The notes: generated by a model from the letters alone, not told the origin. Positions 1 to 11,692 are shown, counted from the stretch's first letter. The stretch is 64,000 nucleotides of DNA from Adiantum capillus-veneris (GCA_014529385.2 CM043943.1:155653092-155717091); one strand, 5' to 3'. A program made the numbers and translations.

Positions 1-1150
1 AAGATTTTGTGCTTGGCAGTATTGTCTTGGTCGATATGTATGTCAAATGTGGTACGCTTGAGAAAGCACAAAATGTGCTTGAGGAGGTTCCTATCTGGAA
101 TGTCGTCTCTTGGAATGCACTAATTCAAGATGTGCGCAGCAAGAACAGGGCCAGAAAGCCCTAGGTTGTTTCCAATGGATGCAAAACAAGAATCCTTAAT
201 CCACATGGCATCGACCATCTAGCAAGTGCTTACTCACTTTTTTTATGGCTTTCATCAGTCGACTTGTCAAGACGTGAAGCTATTTAGCTATTCCTACTCT
301 AAACTACAGTTTTGGCCCTCTGACATCTTCCTCATCGCAAACTGAGAAATCGTCAGAATTACAGCGTTTCAGTGAAAACATGAGATCGGCTTCCTTTATT
401 CTTTCTTGGTACCTTCATAGAAAAACCACAAGTTGGGTAATCACTTTGAATCGATGCAGGATGTTGGCAAGGAAGCTCCTCAAGGCAATAAGCATATGCA
501 AGGAGAAGGCCTTTCTCCAATGCAATGATCTATGGAAGCAAGCACCTATGCCAACATCTTGAAACACTTCGTAATATGTTGACATGGGTGAGAGAATTTA
601 TGATTAGAGTGCTAGTCAGTCACAAGCTATTCAGAAACAAATTTTTCTTAGTAGTGATTTTCTTTATATGTATGGCAAATGTTGTGCCCTTACAATGTCC
701 ACAGAAAGGCAACAAATCCACTAACAACTCTAGAGAAGAAGCAATACTCGTGAAACACACTCATAAAAGCATGAGAAGATCTCATGTCCGAACTGTCATC
801 ACTATTACAGATAAGCCCAACGTGGCTATTTCAAGAACTTAGTACTTCGTTGTTCTCATGGGATAGCGAAGGCCTCTTTCCAATTGTCCCAATGCAATCA
901 CTTACGCTTGCACATTGAAGGTGTCTTATGAAAGACGTTGACTTGGGTTAGAGAATTAATGATGAGATTACTAGTCACAGGTTGTTGCATAAAATTATCG
1001 TGCTTCCTGTGATCTGGAGTGTGGATGTAAGATTTTTCCCATGGGGGCAGGGCCAGAAAGATCTAATTCTCTTTCAATAGATGCGAAGCGAGGGCCTCTC
1101 TCGAGATGCAATCACCTATGCATGCATCTTGAAGGCATGTGGCTCTACGC
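1..1150 (+). pseudogene. PPR (PLS-class) protein pseudogene remnant, copy 1
   Basis: The first 170 bases read as a pentatricopeptide block: a V-D-M-Y-V-K-C-G motif, then EKAQNVLEE and NVVSWNALIQD, typical of the P-L-S repeats of plant organelle RNA-binding PPR proteins. Further decayed pieces lie near 500-560, 640-690, 880-930 and 1075-1150 (for example the relic of SLSRDAITYACILKACGS at about 1098-1146). Every frame is closed by stops and shifts, so no functional protein is possible. The stretch between about 180 and 480 shows no readable PPR motif. The block continues off the left edge of the window and recurs nearly unchanged at 29.38-30.5 kb. PPR family assignment is firm; which gene it came from cannot be told. 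Confidence 0.8.
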
Positions 1151-1620
1151 ATGATACCCAACATCATTGATGCAAGGAATTGCATCAACGAGAGACATTC
1201 AATCCCATGGTGAGTAAGCATTATCATTTTTTGATTTTTGACACCGAGAACGCAGTTAATGAATGCACTAAAAATTGCACGCTGCCGTGGGAATGGCACG
1301 TTCCCTCGTATTATAAAATTGGGGAGGATTGTGCAAACTCCCCCATGTAAGGAGACTTGCACGTTTTCTTTTTTTTTTTGAAACATGAAAATGGTCAACA
1401 AACAATTAATAACATTGACATCTTGTATGATCACGAACATTGAGCTTGATAAAATTCTAACCCTCCTTGTGGTTTTTTGCGAGGTACCCTTTGAAGCACT
1501 ACGATCGATATCCCATTTTTGCCTCTGAACCACAACAATCGGTATCCCAAACACTCTCAAGTAAAAAAATCTAACACGCTTTGATGAAATCTCTCTCTGT
1601 GCTTCATTTTCTCTCGGATA

Positions 1621-1662
<42 letters not shown>

Positions 1663-3197
1663 TTGTTTTGAAGTTTCTCCTCCCATTTAATAAATATCTT
1701 AGACATAAATTAATAGCATCAAATAAACATTTTTTTTTTCATTCGAGAAGTGCTGAAATGGCATATATAGTTTCCAATATTTTACTTAATCTTAATTCGA
1801 TACAAACGCAGCTAACGAAGCACTCTAGTTCATAGTAGATTGGCAAGGTCTACTAGATGCTTGAGAGACTAAGCTATCACAAGCATGACTCATGGTGGTA
1901 AGCATACACTTAAAACTTATGAGCATTTAAAATAAATCTTAGAGTCAAAACAAGGCACCATTGTTATAAACCATACTTGTTCGTACCTGGTTCTTACCTT
2001 TGACAGGAGTCATTGTAAGTATTTACAATGTTTACATTATCCTTTAGCTTGTTGTCTTGCATCCACCTTTCATCTTCGAAAGGATAGTTCTTAAATTTGA
2101 CAAGATATTGTCAAATAGTCTTACTACATTTTAAAACCTTATCTTCATGTCATTGAATGCTTCTCTAGCTGCAAGATCTCTTCATGGCCTTCAAACTTGT
2201 GCAATTCTTCAATTACTGTTTCTTTGGCCGGCCTGCCCTTATAAGATTTAAAAAGGCTCCCATGAAAGGTATTATGAATGAGCCAAGTGCTTGCTAGGTA
2301 ACCTTAACTTGTAAGTTGATTTATTAATAGTCTTAAGAATTTGAAATTGGCCATAATATTGTTTTGTAAACTTAGCATAATCTTTTTGGTGACCCATTGG
2401 GCGTCCTTGTGTCCCCTTGCGTATAGTTTAGCTTAGGAAAGTTTTGGGAAACTTGAGCAATACCCAATCATTCTCTTTGAAGGTCAAAGCTCTTCTATTA
2501 TTATTAGCAATAGCCTTTTGCTTCTATTGCATGATGGATATATTTTCCTTAACTTTTTGAGAAGATTCTTTAAGGTCTCTACTATACTCATCAATAGAAA
2601 ATATCTTCCCTAGTGTCTTGGCTATCAAAGGGAGCTTGGGTCTTCCTTCAAGTACCTCAAATGGTGCCTTTCCTATAGACGTATGGAAAGTGTTATTGTA
2701 TGTATAGTCTACTAAGGGTAAATACTTTTCCCATTGATCTCTTTAATTTATTTATGTAACATAGTCTTTAATAAGATCAATAATAGTTGAATTTTCTATC
2801 TCACTTTGGCCATCAGTTTGAAGATGATAGGTTGAGAAGAACTTGAACTTAGTACCCAGATTCTCAAAGATACCCTTCCAAGAATTCTAGTCATTCTTAC
2901 ATCTCTGTTGCCAAATAATATAGATGTTGGTAAGCCATGATACTCAGAGATGTGTGAGATAAGGAGGGGTTGCATATGGTGTGCATTAATAGTCTTTTTG
3001 ACGAATTTAAAATGCACTTGCTTGGTAAATTGGTCTACTATTGTCTATATTCTTATAAATGGATTTGGGCAAGCCAAAGATAAAACTGCATGGATATACT
3101 TTCGCATGGGGAATCACAAATCTAGAGCGGTTACAGAGTGAGCCAATGGGCATAGGTTGAGAGCCGTCTTCTCTCACCTCTTGTATATAGTAGTTGT
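51..3197. repeat. Segmental duplication, copy 1 (partner 29,381-32,427)
   Basis: From GGTACGCTTGAGAAAGCAC at 51 to TTGTATATAGTAGTTGT ending about 3,197, the sequence matches 29,381-32,427 at high identity in the same orientation. The block includes PPR relic, CT tract and Gypsy relic together. Copy 1 retains about 90 bases (near 1,517-1,610) that are absent from copy 2, where the junction falls between two short CATTTT repeats. Because both unrelated parts are shared, the duplication happened after the Gypsy insertion. Boundaries were placed by eye. Confidence 0.88.
1626..1661. repeat. (CT)n microsatellite
   Basis: About 18 uninterrupted CT units inside the duplicated block. The duplicate at about 30,870 has a shorter tract, so the tract length has changed since duplication. 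Confidence 0.97.
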
Positions 3198-3225
3198 GGC
3201 TCCTTAAAATTGGAGCTGGTGCCAT
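1980..3225 (-). pseudogene. Ty3/Gypsy integrase-chromodomain relic, copy 1
   Basis: Read on the minus strand, 2,796-3,225 gives FIFGLPKSIY, then KFVKKTINAH and ISEYHGLPTSI. These are the integrase-core wording of the chromovirus at 45.7-54.5 kb (its ISQIFKYHGLPMSIVSD is the same stretch). Further left, 2,040-2,170 matches the chromodomain end of that element (47,700-47,830), including the KFKNYPFED region. Frames are broken repeatedly. It is an old, diverged member of the same Gypsy lineage, truncated at both ends. No LTR could be paired with it. Retrotransposon identity is certain; the endpoints are approximate. Confidence 0.85.
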
Positions 3226-3715
3226 ATTGTGAAGTTGCCGCTTTTGTGTAAATTTGGGTCAGACCTCGATCTTACTGTTTGGCAGACAAGGGTTGAATTT
3301 ATGCATCTCTATAAAAGGGATTTAAGTATCTCCTGAAGTTATTTGGGAAAAAAACTATCTTGCATGTTTTGATAGGAGTTGTGTGGATATTGCTCTTTGC
3401 TATCAGAGTGTGGGTTGGGGTGGATGGCATTTGTTCTCAAGGGTTTTGGAATGTTTTTGTTGTCAGCTTGAGCTATGTGCGTTCTGCGCTCTTACCTCCA
3501 CTCGATCGCCAACATGAAGTTTTGACTTCTATTGAGTTCTCTTGAATATAAGAAACTGTTGCGGTCCTTAATTCCTGTGCCTCTTCTTTAAGCATGTGTG
3601 CTCGCTTTGCAATCCTTTTGTGATTTCCAGATGGATGATGCATGTGTTCACGGTTTATGCTTCAAAGGTCATCTAACTCGGGGGGTGACAGTGCGGTACG
3701 CTGAAACCTTGTGAA
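3226..3715. other. Unassigned stretch, possible LTR fragment
   Basis: No coding signal. CTCTATAAAAGGG at about 3,309 looks like a plant TATA box, and a purine-rich run AACTCGGGGGG followed by TGACAG (about 3,676-3,693) resembles a polypurine tract next to an LTR start. A Copia pol fragment follows on the same strand. An LTR fragment is therefore possible, but no second copy was found to prove it. Confidence 0.25.
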
Positions 3716-4955
3716 TTGGAAAAATTGTTGCTTGTTGATGCCCCGAAGATGCAAGCTATTTGTACTCATTCAGGTTCTCGCCATGCCTCTTATGCATCAG
3801 ATTGTTATGCTTTGACTGTGTCTAGCTTACATGATGTTGAGGGACCTCTGTCTTTGATGAAGCACAAAATTCAAAAAATTGGATGGCTACCATGCAATCA
3901 GAATATGATGCACTTATAGAAAATGACACATGGAATTTATGTGATTTGCCTCCTGGCAAAAATTCCATTGGTACAAAGTGGGTTTACAAGTTGAAATGCA
4001 AGCCGGATGGTGAGATTGATCGCATAAGGCTCCACTTGTTGCAAAAGGCTATGTGCAGCAAAAAGGCATAGATTATGAAGAAAATTTTGCTCCCACTTGA
4101 CGTATGACTAGTATGCATTTCCTATGTGCATTGGTAGCTCATTTTGGTTGGGATGTACATCAATCAGACATTGTTACTGCTTTCTTGAATGGTGACATAT
4201 TTGAGGAAGTTTATGTAACACAGCCTCGTGGTTTTGTCAAGAAAGGAATAGAGAACAAAGTGTGCATATGTAAGAAGGCTTTGTATGGGTTGAAGAAATC
4301 TCCTCGTGCTTGGTATGAGATAGCTGACACTCATTTGGTCAAACGAGGCTTTCGTAACAGTACAACAAAAAGCACATTGTATGTCAAGCGTGAGGGCGAT
4401 GTAATTCTCATTGTTGTTCTTTATGTGGATGATTTGCTGATCACTGGTCCGAACGAGAGACATATTGCTGAATTGAAGGCTGATTTGAATGCTACTTTCA
4501 AGATGAAAGATTTGGGGCTGTTGCATCATTACTTGGGAATACAGTTTAAGCTGTGTGATGGTGGTATTGCCTTGTGTCAGAAAAGTTACATAGAGACATT
4601 GCTATGTAAGTTTGGACTTGAGGATTGCAAACGTATTGCCACTCCCATGGAAACATGTTTGAAGTTGAGTCTACATGATGCCAGTGATCCTTCTGATGTC
4701 ACTCTTTACCAAACTGCTATTGGATGCCTCATTTATGTATGCAACATGAGGCTGGATATTGAGTTTGCAGTCTCACAGGTTAGCAGATTTATGATAGCCC
4801 AGGTTCTAAGCATTGATAGGTTGTCAAGAGGATTTTCTGCTACTTGAGTGGCACTTTACATCTTGGCTTGTTTTATCCCAAGAAAGGATCATTGCCGCTA
4901 GACATACATTGTTTTTTGGACTCAAATTGGGCTGGTTGCATTAGGAAAAAGTTAG
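3716..4955 (+). pseudogene. Truncated Ty1/Copia pol: reverse transcriptase with start of RNase H
   Basis: Reverse transcriptase of a Copia retrotransposon in three broken pieces. 3,870-4,071 carries the entry to the RT domain (MQSEYDALIENDTW, GTKWVYKLK). 4,104-4,847 carries HQSDIVTAFLNGD, LYGLKKSPRAWYE and the catalytic LYVDDLLITG at about 4,418-4,447. Then RRIFCYLSGTLHLGLF and DSNWAGC lead towards RNase H, and homology stops at about 4,955. Between the first two pieces the KARLVAKGY region is split by a frameshift near 4,030 and by a stop (TGA) just before 4,104. Gag, protease and integrase are absent, so this is a dead 5'- and 3'-truncated copy. Its sequence family differs from the two minus-strand Copia elements in the window. 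Confidence 0.92.
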
Positions 4956-5390
4956 ACTCACTTTTGGGCCCTGTAAGAAGTGCCACGTCGGCTTAGAGTG
5001 AGGAAATGAAAATGTTAAATTGTGCATTTTATGTGATACTTTTCTGCGCAACAAAAAACCAAAATGACATTCTTTGGTAGGTAGCCACCGTCTTTATCAT
5101 TCTTATCCTTCGTTCTCTTGTCAGGAATCCAACTAACTGTATGACTAATGATTTGAAATGCCAACTTACAAGCGTTCCCTCCAAAAATATAAGCCACACA
5201 AACTCTATCAACTCTAAACTTGAGAATATGGCCTTCCCTCCCAAAACCTGAGATATTTTTCCGTCTTCTTCTCTATCAACTCTAGGAATGGAGAACACAT
5301 CTTTTCCTGATGAAAACACTAATTTGAACTTACAATTCTCAGCCCCTTTATCTCTAACACTTACCTAAAGAAAGAACACACATCATCTTC
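4956..5390. other. Unassigned non-coding stretch
   Basis: Open frames on the minus strand (5,029-5,319) match nothing I recognise and show no domain motif. No repeat partner was found in the window. Confidence 0.3.
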
Positions 5391-5860
5391 ATGTTGATGT
5401 ATTGCAAGAGTACACACCGTTGCAGAAACGTAGGAGGGAGTCTTTCTTATCTCAACGGGAGAAAGAACTTAGAAGGACAAACAAGGAACATCATTTGGAT
5501 TTGTGAACCGATGGGTCTATTTATCCAAAGGTTCCTACGACAAATGCGCCACCTCCCTCTTACATTTCACAGGCGATGGCAAGGATGGGCTATTGGGATA
5601 CACCGAACATTTGGAAATGAGAGGATTGAATGCGGAAAGGCAAAGAAACTTCCTGGCGATGGAGAACATGCTGCGGAAGAAACTTAATGAAGCATGCTCT
5701 CAAAAGATTTCATCAAACAGAGAGACAATCCAAGGCCTTGAGAAGAAGATCACAAGTTTGCGAGAGAAAGACATCGTGCTTGGTAGTTGGAAAAGAAAAT
5801 GAGATCTGTGCAACATTGAGAACATGAAGGTTGGTAGTGGTGGCATGAAAAAACGAATAC
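5391..5860 (+). pseudogene. Coiled-coil protein fragment, unknown family
   Basis: Three plus-strand frames each give a plausible protein piece in succession. 5,395-5,500 reads VLQEYTPLQKRRRESF and SQREKELRRTNKEHH; about 5,540-5,600 reads PPPSYISQAMARMGYW; 5,600-5,800 reads GLNAERQRNFLAMENMLRKK and IQGLEKKITSLREKD. The heptad-like spacing of L, I and charged residues suggests a coiled coil. The switches of frame imply a degraded exon or captured gene fragment rather than a working gene. I do not recognise the family, and chance cannot be excluded. Confidence 0.3.
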
Positions 5861-5899
5861 GAGCTTTAAGGTAACTCGAAGTTTGTTTCTTCAATGTGC

Positions 5900-6127
5900 T
5901 TCATTAAGAAATGGATACACTTACTGTTGTGCGTGTACGGAGTGTGTGCAAGAGAGGGGAAGAAGAGAATGGGGAAGGGGATGAATCACAGTGCACAGCA
6001 GGGAGTTTGGGTTAGTGGAGAGCAAAGTGAGAGAGAGTCAACTCTCTCCCTTTCTCTCCCTATATTCATTAAGGTGAAAGTATAAAGAGGGGCGGTTTCC
6101 CACGGCCACCTGGCCTACACCCCAACA
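5900..6127 (-). repeat. Putative 3' LTR of the minus-strand Copia element (left edge undefined)
   Basis: The edge at 6,127 is supported by the adjacent polypurine tract (6,128-6,138 on the plus strand reads ACCTCCCACTT) and by the canonical TG start. The interior holds a TATA-like box and a pyrimidine-rich stretch. No second LTR copy was located, so the left end is only a guess. Confidence 0.5.
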
Positions 6128-6210
6128 ACCTCCCACTTGAAGGTCACGGTGGCCAATAGTGGCATTAGTATAGTTAGTCTATACAAAGTTGATGAAGCAT
6201 TTCCAAGGCT

Positions 6211-7330
6211 TCATCCTACACCCATAAGTTCTATACAATGTGTAAATTGCTCCGAGGCTAGGCTCTTTGTGAAAGCATCTGCGGGGTTGTCGTGAGTGTG
6301 AACCTTGACAAGCTCGATACGCTTGCCAGCCAATGCATCTCGTATGACATGGTATCTGACCTCTATGTGTTTCGACTTTGAGTGAAACACCGGATTCTTT
6401 GCCAAAGCAATGGCACTCTCACTATCACAATATAGTACTGGAACCTCGTGAATGCCCAAATCTCCCACTAGACGAGCCAACCATATGGCTTCCTTGATGG
6501 CGTCATACGCAGCAACATATTCTGCCTCAGTGGTAGATGAAGACGTGCAATCTTGGAGACACGATCTCCAAGAGATAGCTGCTCTAGCAAACATGAACAC
6601 ATAGCCAAATGTGGATCTTCTACGATCCACGCAACCCGTATAATCCGCATCCGTGTAACCTACAATAGATGCATCACTGTTTCCGAAGCGTAAACACTTG
6701 CTAGCTGTACCTTTCAAATATATGAGGATTTTATTCACTGCTTCCCAATGCTTCTTGCCAAGGTTTTCCATGTACCTACTAACCACTCCCACTGCATGTG
6801 CAATGTCTAGTCTTGTGGCTACCATAGCGCACATCAAACTGCCTGCTGAAGAATATGGTCCTCTTGCCATTTCCTCTTTCTCAGCCACTATCTTGGGAGA
6901 GTCTTTCTCGCTAAGTTTGAAGTATGCTTGCATTGGGGTACTCAATGACTTCCCCCCCTGCATACTAAAACGTTGCAAGACTTTGTGAATGTACTTTTCT
7001 TGAGATAATTCAAGAATTCCACGTTGTCTGTCCCTCTTGATGTGCATACCAAGAAAGTGATTGGCATCTCCCAAATCTTTCATGGAAAACTGAGTGCTTT
7101 GCATCTTTTTCAATTGATTGATCTCATCAATTGATTTGCCTGCGATAAGCATATCATCTACATACAAGATCAAGATGATTGAAGAACCATTGTTCTATCT
7201 TTTTGTGTATAAGCAGTGATCCTCTTGACTTCTTATGTAACCCTGAGACTGCATGAATTTATCGAATTTTTGATACCATTGCCTTGAACCTTGCTTGAGG
7301 CCATAGAGTGCCTTTTTAAGTCTACAAACC
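6211..7330 (-). pseudogene. Copia reverse transcriptase C-terminus and RNase H
   Basis: The open stretch 6,211-7,173 starts at the RT catalytic strand (ILYVDDMLIAG). It runs through FSMKDLGDANHFLGMHI, the RNase H entry YTDADYTGCVDRRRSTFGYV, STTEAEYVAAYDAIKEAIWL and CDSESAIALAKNP, and ends with DAFTKSLASEQF, the normal Copia polyprotein terminus. The stop is at 6,211. Catalytic acidic residues of RNase H (D in YTDAD, E in TEAEY, D in CDSES) are present. The piece is cut off from the upstream RT by stops and shifts across 7,174-7,396, where relics such as FKAMVSKIR can still be traced. It is the best preserved part of the element. Confidence 0.93.
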
Positions 7331-7396
7331 AATTCTGTCCTTGTTGGTTTTTGGGTTTCACATACAAATATCTCTGGTTGTTTCAGGTAGGCATCT

Positions 7397-8551
7397 TCAT
7401 CTAGATCCCCGTGAAAGAAATTTTGTGTTCACATCCATTTGGACAAGTTCCATGTCTTGGATAGCAACCAAGCCAAGCATGGTGCAAAGTGTAGTCATCT
7501 TGACTACTGGAGAGAAAATTTCATTAAAATCCACACCTTTTTGCTGCTTGAAACCCTTGGCAACTAGACAAGCCTTGTATCTAGGCTCGAGATCTTCTAC
7601 TGTATACTTCTTCTTGAAACCCATTTTCAAGGTAAAGATTTTACCTTTTGGTAATTCAACCAAATCCCATGTCTCATTAGTTACAATCGAATTGTATTTT
7701 GATTGCATAGCCTGCTCCCACTTAACGCTATCATCCAGTTGTATAGCTTCTTTGTAGCAGGTTGGTTCTCCACTGTCAGTGACCAAAATGTGGTGTATAC
7801 CCGGCTCAAACCGCTCGGGCGCACGTGATACTCTCTCAGAGCGTCTCAGTGCCTGACTGCTGGACTTTGCTCTCTCCGGAGCAATAGTAGTATCTTGCAC
7901 TTGAGGAGTAGGTGCAACACTATTGAACGGAGTTGGTTCTGAGGCTACATCTGCAAAACGAACACGTCTGTACTCAATATCTTTGATGGGATTCTTGTGC
8001 ATTTTTGATTCATTGAAAATCACATGTGAGATACGAATGAGTTTGTTTGATTCTGGGTGCCAGAGACGATATCCCATCTCTCCGTTTGCACCATAGCCAA
8101 TAAAAATGCATTTGTGTGATTTGGGATCTAACTTTCGACAAAGTTCTTTGGGCACATGTACATATGCCTCACATCCAAATACACGTAAATGCTCATAGCT
8201 TGGCCTTTTGCCAGTCCATAAATCCTGTGGAATTTTGAAATTCAAAGGAGAACTAGGTGACCTGTTGATGATGTGCACTGCTGTTAGAACAGCTTCCCCC
8301 CAAAACTCTGGAGTAAGCTTCGCCATAGACATCATAGAGACAACTCGATCTTGAATCGTACGATTCATTCTTTTAGCTATTCCATTTTGTGCAGGTGTGT
8401 ATAGAGCAATAAACTGCCGCCGAATGCCTCTTCTATTGCAAAAATCCTTGAACTCTGTGGAGACGTATTCTCCACCATTGTCCGTGCGAAAAGCTTTGAG
8501 CTTTGTTCCTGATTGGTTCTCAACCATGGTGAGGAATTTTTGGAATGTCAA
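7397..8551 (-). pseudogene. Copia integrase core to reverse transcriptase N-terminus
   Basis: 384 codons are open. Integrase core: FRTDNGGEYVS (second catalytic Asp) and TPAQNGIAKRMNRT (catalytic Glu expected in the NGxxER stretch; here NGIAKRM, so the glutamate is replaced by lysine). Then EHLRVFGCEAYVHVP and the C-terminal linker, followed by the RT start (NETWDLVELPKGK, KACLVAKGFKQQKGVDF, VKMTTLCTMLGLVA). The frame ends at the QMDVNTKF strand. The change at the catalytic glutamate means the integrase would be inactive even if the frame were continuous. The piece joins 8,548-9,240 by a frameshift at about 8,550. Confidence 0.93.
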
Positions 8552-9267
8552 AAAGACTTCTCCTTACACTTAAGGAGATACACCCACACCTTTCTAGTAG
8601 AATCATCTATGAACGTGAGAAAGTAGTTCGCTCCCCCTAGAGTTTTATGTGGCATTGGACCACACAAATCACTGTGCACCAAGTCTAGAGGTTCGCCTAG
8701 TTTCTTATTCAATGGCAAAGATGTCAATCTAGTCTGATTTACATATAGACAATGCTTACACAATGGAAAGTCTGTGTAATCTAACACAGGTAAGTAGCCA
8801 AAACGCTGAAGTGTTTTCATTCCCTTTTGGCTAATATGTCCTAGCCGGCTATGCCACAACTCAGGAGACGGCAGCTCGACAACATAGATAGAGTGTTCGT
8901 TGACACTCGAAACAAACAAAGAGTACAGGGATCCGTTTTTATTACCTTTCATCATGATAAGGTTGTTCTTGCGGATCATCCAAGAACGATTACCAAAAAC
9001 TGTAGTGTAGCCAAGATTATCCAATTGCCCTATAGAAAGAAAGCTTTTCATAAGCTTGGGCACATGTCTGACATTCTGCAGCACAAAAGTAGTGCCATTA
9101 TGCATCTGAAGTTTCACATCACCAATGCCAATAATGTCAAGCTCATAGGAATCACCAAGCTTGACTATTCCATGCATGGATGCATAAGAGGAAAACCACT
9201 CTCTATGCGGCGTGACATGAAAACTTGCACCAAAATCAAGGATCCAATTCTGTGCATAACCCTCATC
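8548..9267 (-). pseudogene. Copia protease, GAG-pre-integrase and integrase start
   Basis: Directly behind the TAG that ends gag (9,268-9,270), the same frame continues with NWILDFGASFHVTP, the Copia aspartic protease signature in which DFGA stands for the usual D-S/T-G-A. Next come the VRHVPKLMKSFLSIGQL region and the GAG-pre-integrase HHCC finger (ELWHSRLGHISQKGM, then LCKHCLY). The integrase core begins with DLVHSDLCGPMP and NYFLTFIDDSTRKVWVYLL, where the D of the HSDLCGP stretch is the first catalytic residue. Because gag and this part share one frame, a single nonsense change separates them. Confidence 0.92.
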
Positions 9268-10286
9268 CTATGCAACCAAAGCATCTGGAGTGAGATCTGA
9301 AGTGAAAATGAGAACATCTGAGGTATCTGCTGTCACCTCGGCATGAATCTCTGTGGGCATAATGAGCATCACTGGAGGAGGAGCATCCTCTACTGCAGTG
9401 GTAGGTATGGGAGACTCAACAATATTGAGCTCCTCAATCTTTACTGTACTTTTGCCTTTGCCAGAATTATCCTTTTGCATGTTTTTATGATCTCTTAGGA
9501 AACTGCGACAATCCTTTTTGTAATGAACCTTCTTGTGGCAATAGTAACACTCGACATTTCTGGCATTGCGGTCTCTACTTTGGTTCCTGTGTCTGCTAAG
9601 ACTACGAGGATTTTGCTCTCTAATTTTGCTTTTGTATTTGTTCCTGTCACGGCCTCTTGCCTTTGTTGAACTGCCAGCCATATATGAATCTCCATGACTA
9701 GCATTATTGAGAGATTTACAACGAATCTCTTCAGTGAGCAACGCATCTATGACAGCATTGAACTCTAACTTGCCATTCGGAGCTGAATTGCTAATGGCTG
9801 TGCAAAAGATATCCCATGAACTGGGTAGAGAGCATAACAAGAAGATAGACTTGAGTTCATCGTCAAACTCCTTAAATCCCTGAGATGTCAGCTGACTAAA
9901 CAAGAAGTTGAACTCATTTAAGTGACCGGAAACTGTGCTACCTTCTTTCATGTTGAGCTTCATAAGATTTTTCATGAGAAAAATTTTGTTGGATGCACTT
10001 TTGCTCTCCCATGCTGAACATAAGCTATCCCAAAGTTCCTTGGTTGTTTTCTTCCCTATGATAGTGAAGAAGACTGACTTGGCTAGATGTAGACGTATCG
10101 TAGCCATGGCTTTTGCATTTAAAAGCTCCCATTGAGCTTGTGTATAATCATCATCCTCTGCGCGCTCTTCAACGGTTCTGAGAGGCCTTTGTTTATCAAA
10201 AAATCTTTCATGCACTCTTTCCACATGGTGAAGTTGCTGCCATCGAACTTCCGAATGAAATACTCCTTTTCTGAAGAAGAAGCCAT
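9268..10286 (-). pseudogene. Copia Gag (UBN2 type) with CCHC knuckle
   Basis: The likely start is the ATG at 10,284-10,286 (MASSSEKEYFIRKFDGSNF, MWKECMKDF), the standard Copia Gag opening. A frameshift near 10,160 moves into the frame open from 10,224 to 9,268. That frame carries the UBN2 domain (LNAKAMATIRLHLAKSVFFT, ELWDSLCSAWESKSASNK, SGHLNEFNFLFSQL) and a zinc knuckle CYYCHKKVHYKKDC in which the usual glycine is lysine. It ends at a TAG, after which the protease follows in the same frame. Gag packages element RNA into particles; this copy is broken. Confidence 0.9.
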
Positions 10287-10342
10287 TGTTGACAAGAGGG
10301 TTTGAGAGGTACCAAACTATGGCAAGAAGCTGTAGAAATTTG

Positions 10343-10500
10343 GACAGAGTAACCTTTGTATCGAGAGTAAAATCTCAACCAAAATAGACTCAAAAGTGCC
10401 AACAATGAAAGTCACGACTCGCGGTAAGGAAATCCGACAGAGTCTCCTTTGTATGAGGAGTCAAAACTCAACTCAAAATGCATATAAATGTGCCAACTGC
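10343..10500. repeat. Two-copy diverged tandem repeat, ~85-bp spacing
   Basis: GACAGAGTAACCTTTGTAT at about 10,351 and GACAGAGTCTCCTTTGTAT at about 10,436 start two related stretches. Each runs through a GAGTxAAAxCTCAA motif to GTGCCAAC. They lie just upstream of the Copia gag start and may belong to the element's leader. Confidence 0.7.
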
Positions 10501-11687
10501 ACTAATTGGGAATCTCCTGCACAAAACCACTGCTATGTGAGTGCCAACTCGGTGTCAAAAGCATAAATAACCGTCCAGATACATATCCTATGGCGAGGGT
10601 ACCGTAAAGGGGAACTCCAGCTACCTGTATCATCGAAGGTGTCTCAACATTCGAGCACACCCCAGCTCAAAGAAAACCTCACGCTATCGACCCTCCAAAG
10701 GCTAATGCAGACACAAATGGACTAGCCACAGTCTCAGAAAGGGCTCTTCCGGTCCGAGTCTCAGAAACGGTCGAGAAAAACTGATAGCCAAAAATGGCTC
10801 CACACGTAGTACAATGGGCAGTGTCCGCAGCTCAACGTACATGAGTAAAACCGCGCTCAAACAGGCGCCAAGAACTGCTGCATGCAGTAAAAGTGATCCC
10901 TGCGGGGATATCTGCTCTCAAAAGAGCTCAGTAGCACTAGGTGTTCTCACAACAAAATGCATATGTCAATGCATGTGTCCGTAGAGAATCTGCTGTCGAA
11001 ATCGCCTGTGAAAGCGTTGTGTCTAGTAACCTGGAGAATTTGTGAGTGAATGGGCTGAAAAACCCCCTGTAACCTGTAACCTGCATGTTGGTGTTGCTAT
11101 GTGTCAATTTCTGCCTGCGCCGGGCAGAAATATGCTAGTCAAATAGCCTCCAAAGGTGTCGTATCTGTAAACTGTGTCGTACAGTGCGATCGGTGCGCTC
11201 GATGCCGATGCCGGATGTCACTCCTCTATGATAGAGGTACCTCACCCACACATGTCGCAAGCACGATCGTCAATAGCGGGAACGCGCTCGTCTAGGAAAA
11301 CTCTCGATGTCTTGGTCGGATGTCGCAGATCTGCCGCAATGAGCAGTGTCGAGGCGGTGCGCATGAGCGGTGTCGATGTCGATGTCGCCTTCCGCCGCCG
11401 GGCGGAAGTGGCTAGCCGAGTGGCCGTAAAACGCCAATGCTCAAAGCCGATGATCTATCAAGATCGCTCTCAAGCTTGTCGGACTTGGTGTGCGGACATC
11501 GAAGTCGAGTGACGATGTCGAAGAAGTCGATGTCAAAATCGGAGAATCGCTGATGTCGATGATGAGTCCCTGGTCTTTGTCTTTTACTCACTCACCCGCT
11601 TTGTGTGTTGCTTGGGCTCCCTCGCAAGCTCGGTGTCAAGCTCACCTTTTTGTTTTTGTTCAAGAAAGTATCTTCCAATCTGTTAAT

Positions 11688-11692
<5 letters not shown>

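Larger units (their letters stand above)
5900..10300 (-). mobile_element. Decayed Ty1/Copia retrotransposon, 3' LTR edge visible, 5' LTR not found
   Basis: A near full-length Copia polyprotein is laid out on the minus strand in the order gag, protease, integrase, reverse transcriptase, RNase H (10,286 down to 6,211). Downstream of the last stop, a purine tract read on the minus strand as AAGTGGGAGGT abuts TGTTGGGGTG, which marks the start of the 3' LTR at 6,127. The LTR extends left through a TATA-like CTTTATACTTTC (6,077-6,089). Its other end is not defined, and I found no matching LTR upstream of gag up to 12.6 kb. The element is dead: frames shift near 10,160, 8,550 and 7,200-7,390, and a TAG stop separates gag from pol. 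Confidence 0.85.

Noticed and set aside
1063-1686. 207-codon minus-strand frame rich in RERERE
   Set aside because: It is the antisense of PPR relic sequence plus a CT microsatellite, and the duplicate at 30.4-30.97 kb does not conserve the frame.
4164-4529. 121-codon minus-strand frame
   Set aside because: Antisense of the Copia reverse transcriptase, whose motifs read clearly on the plus strand.
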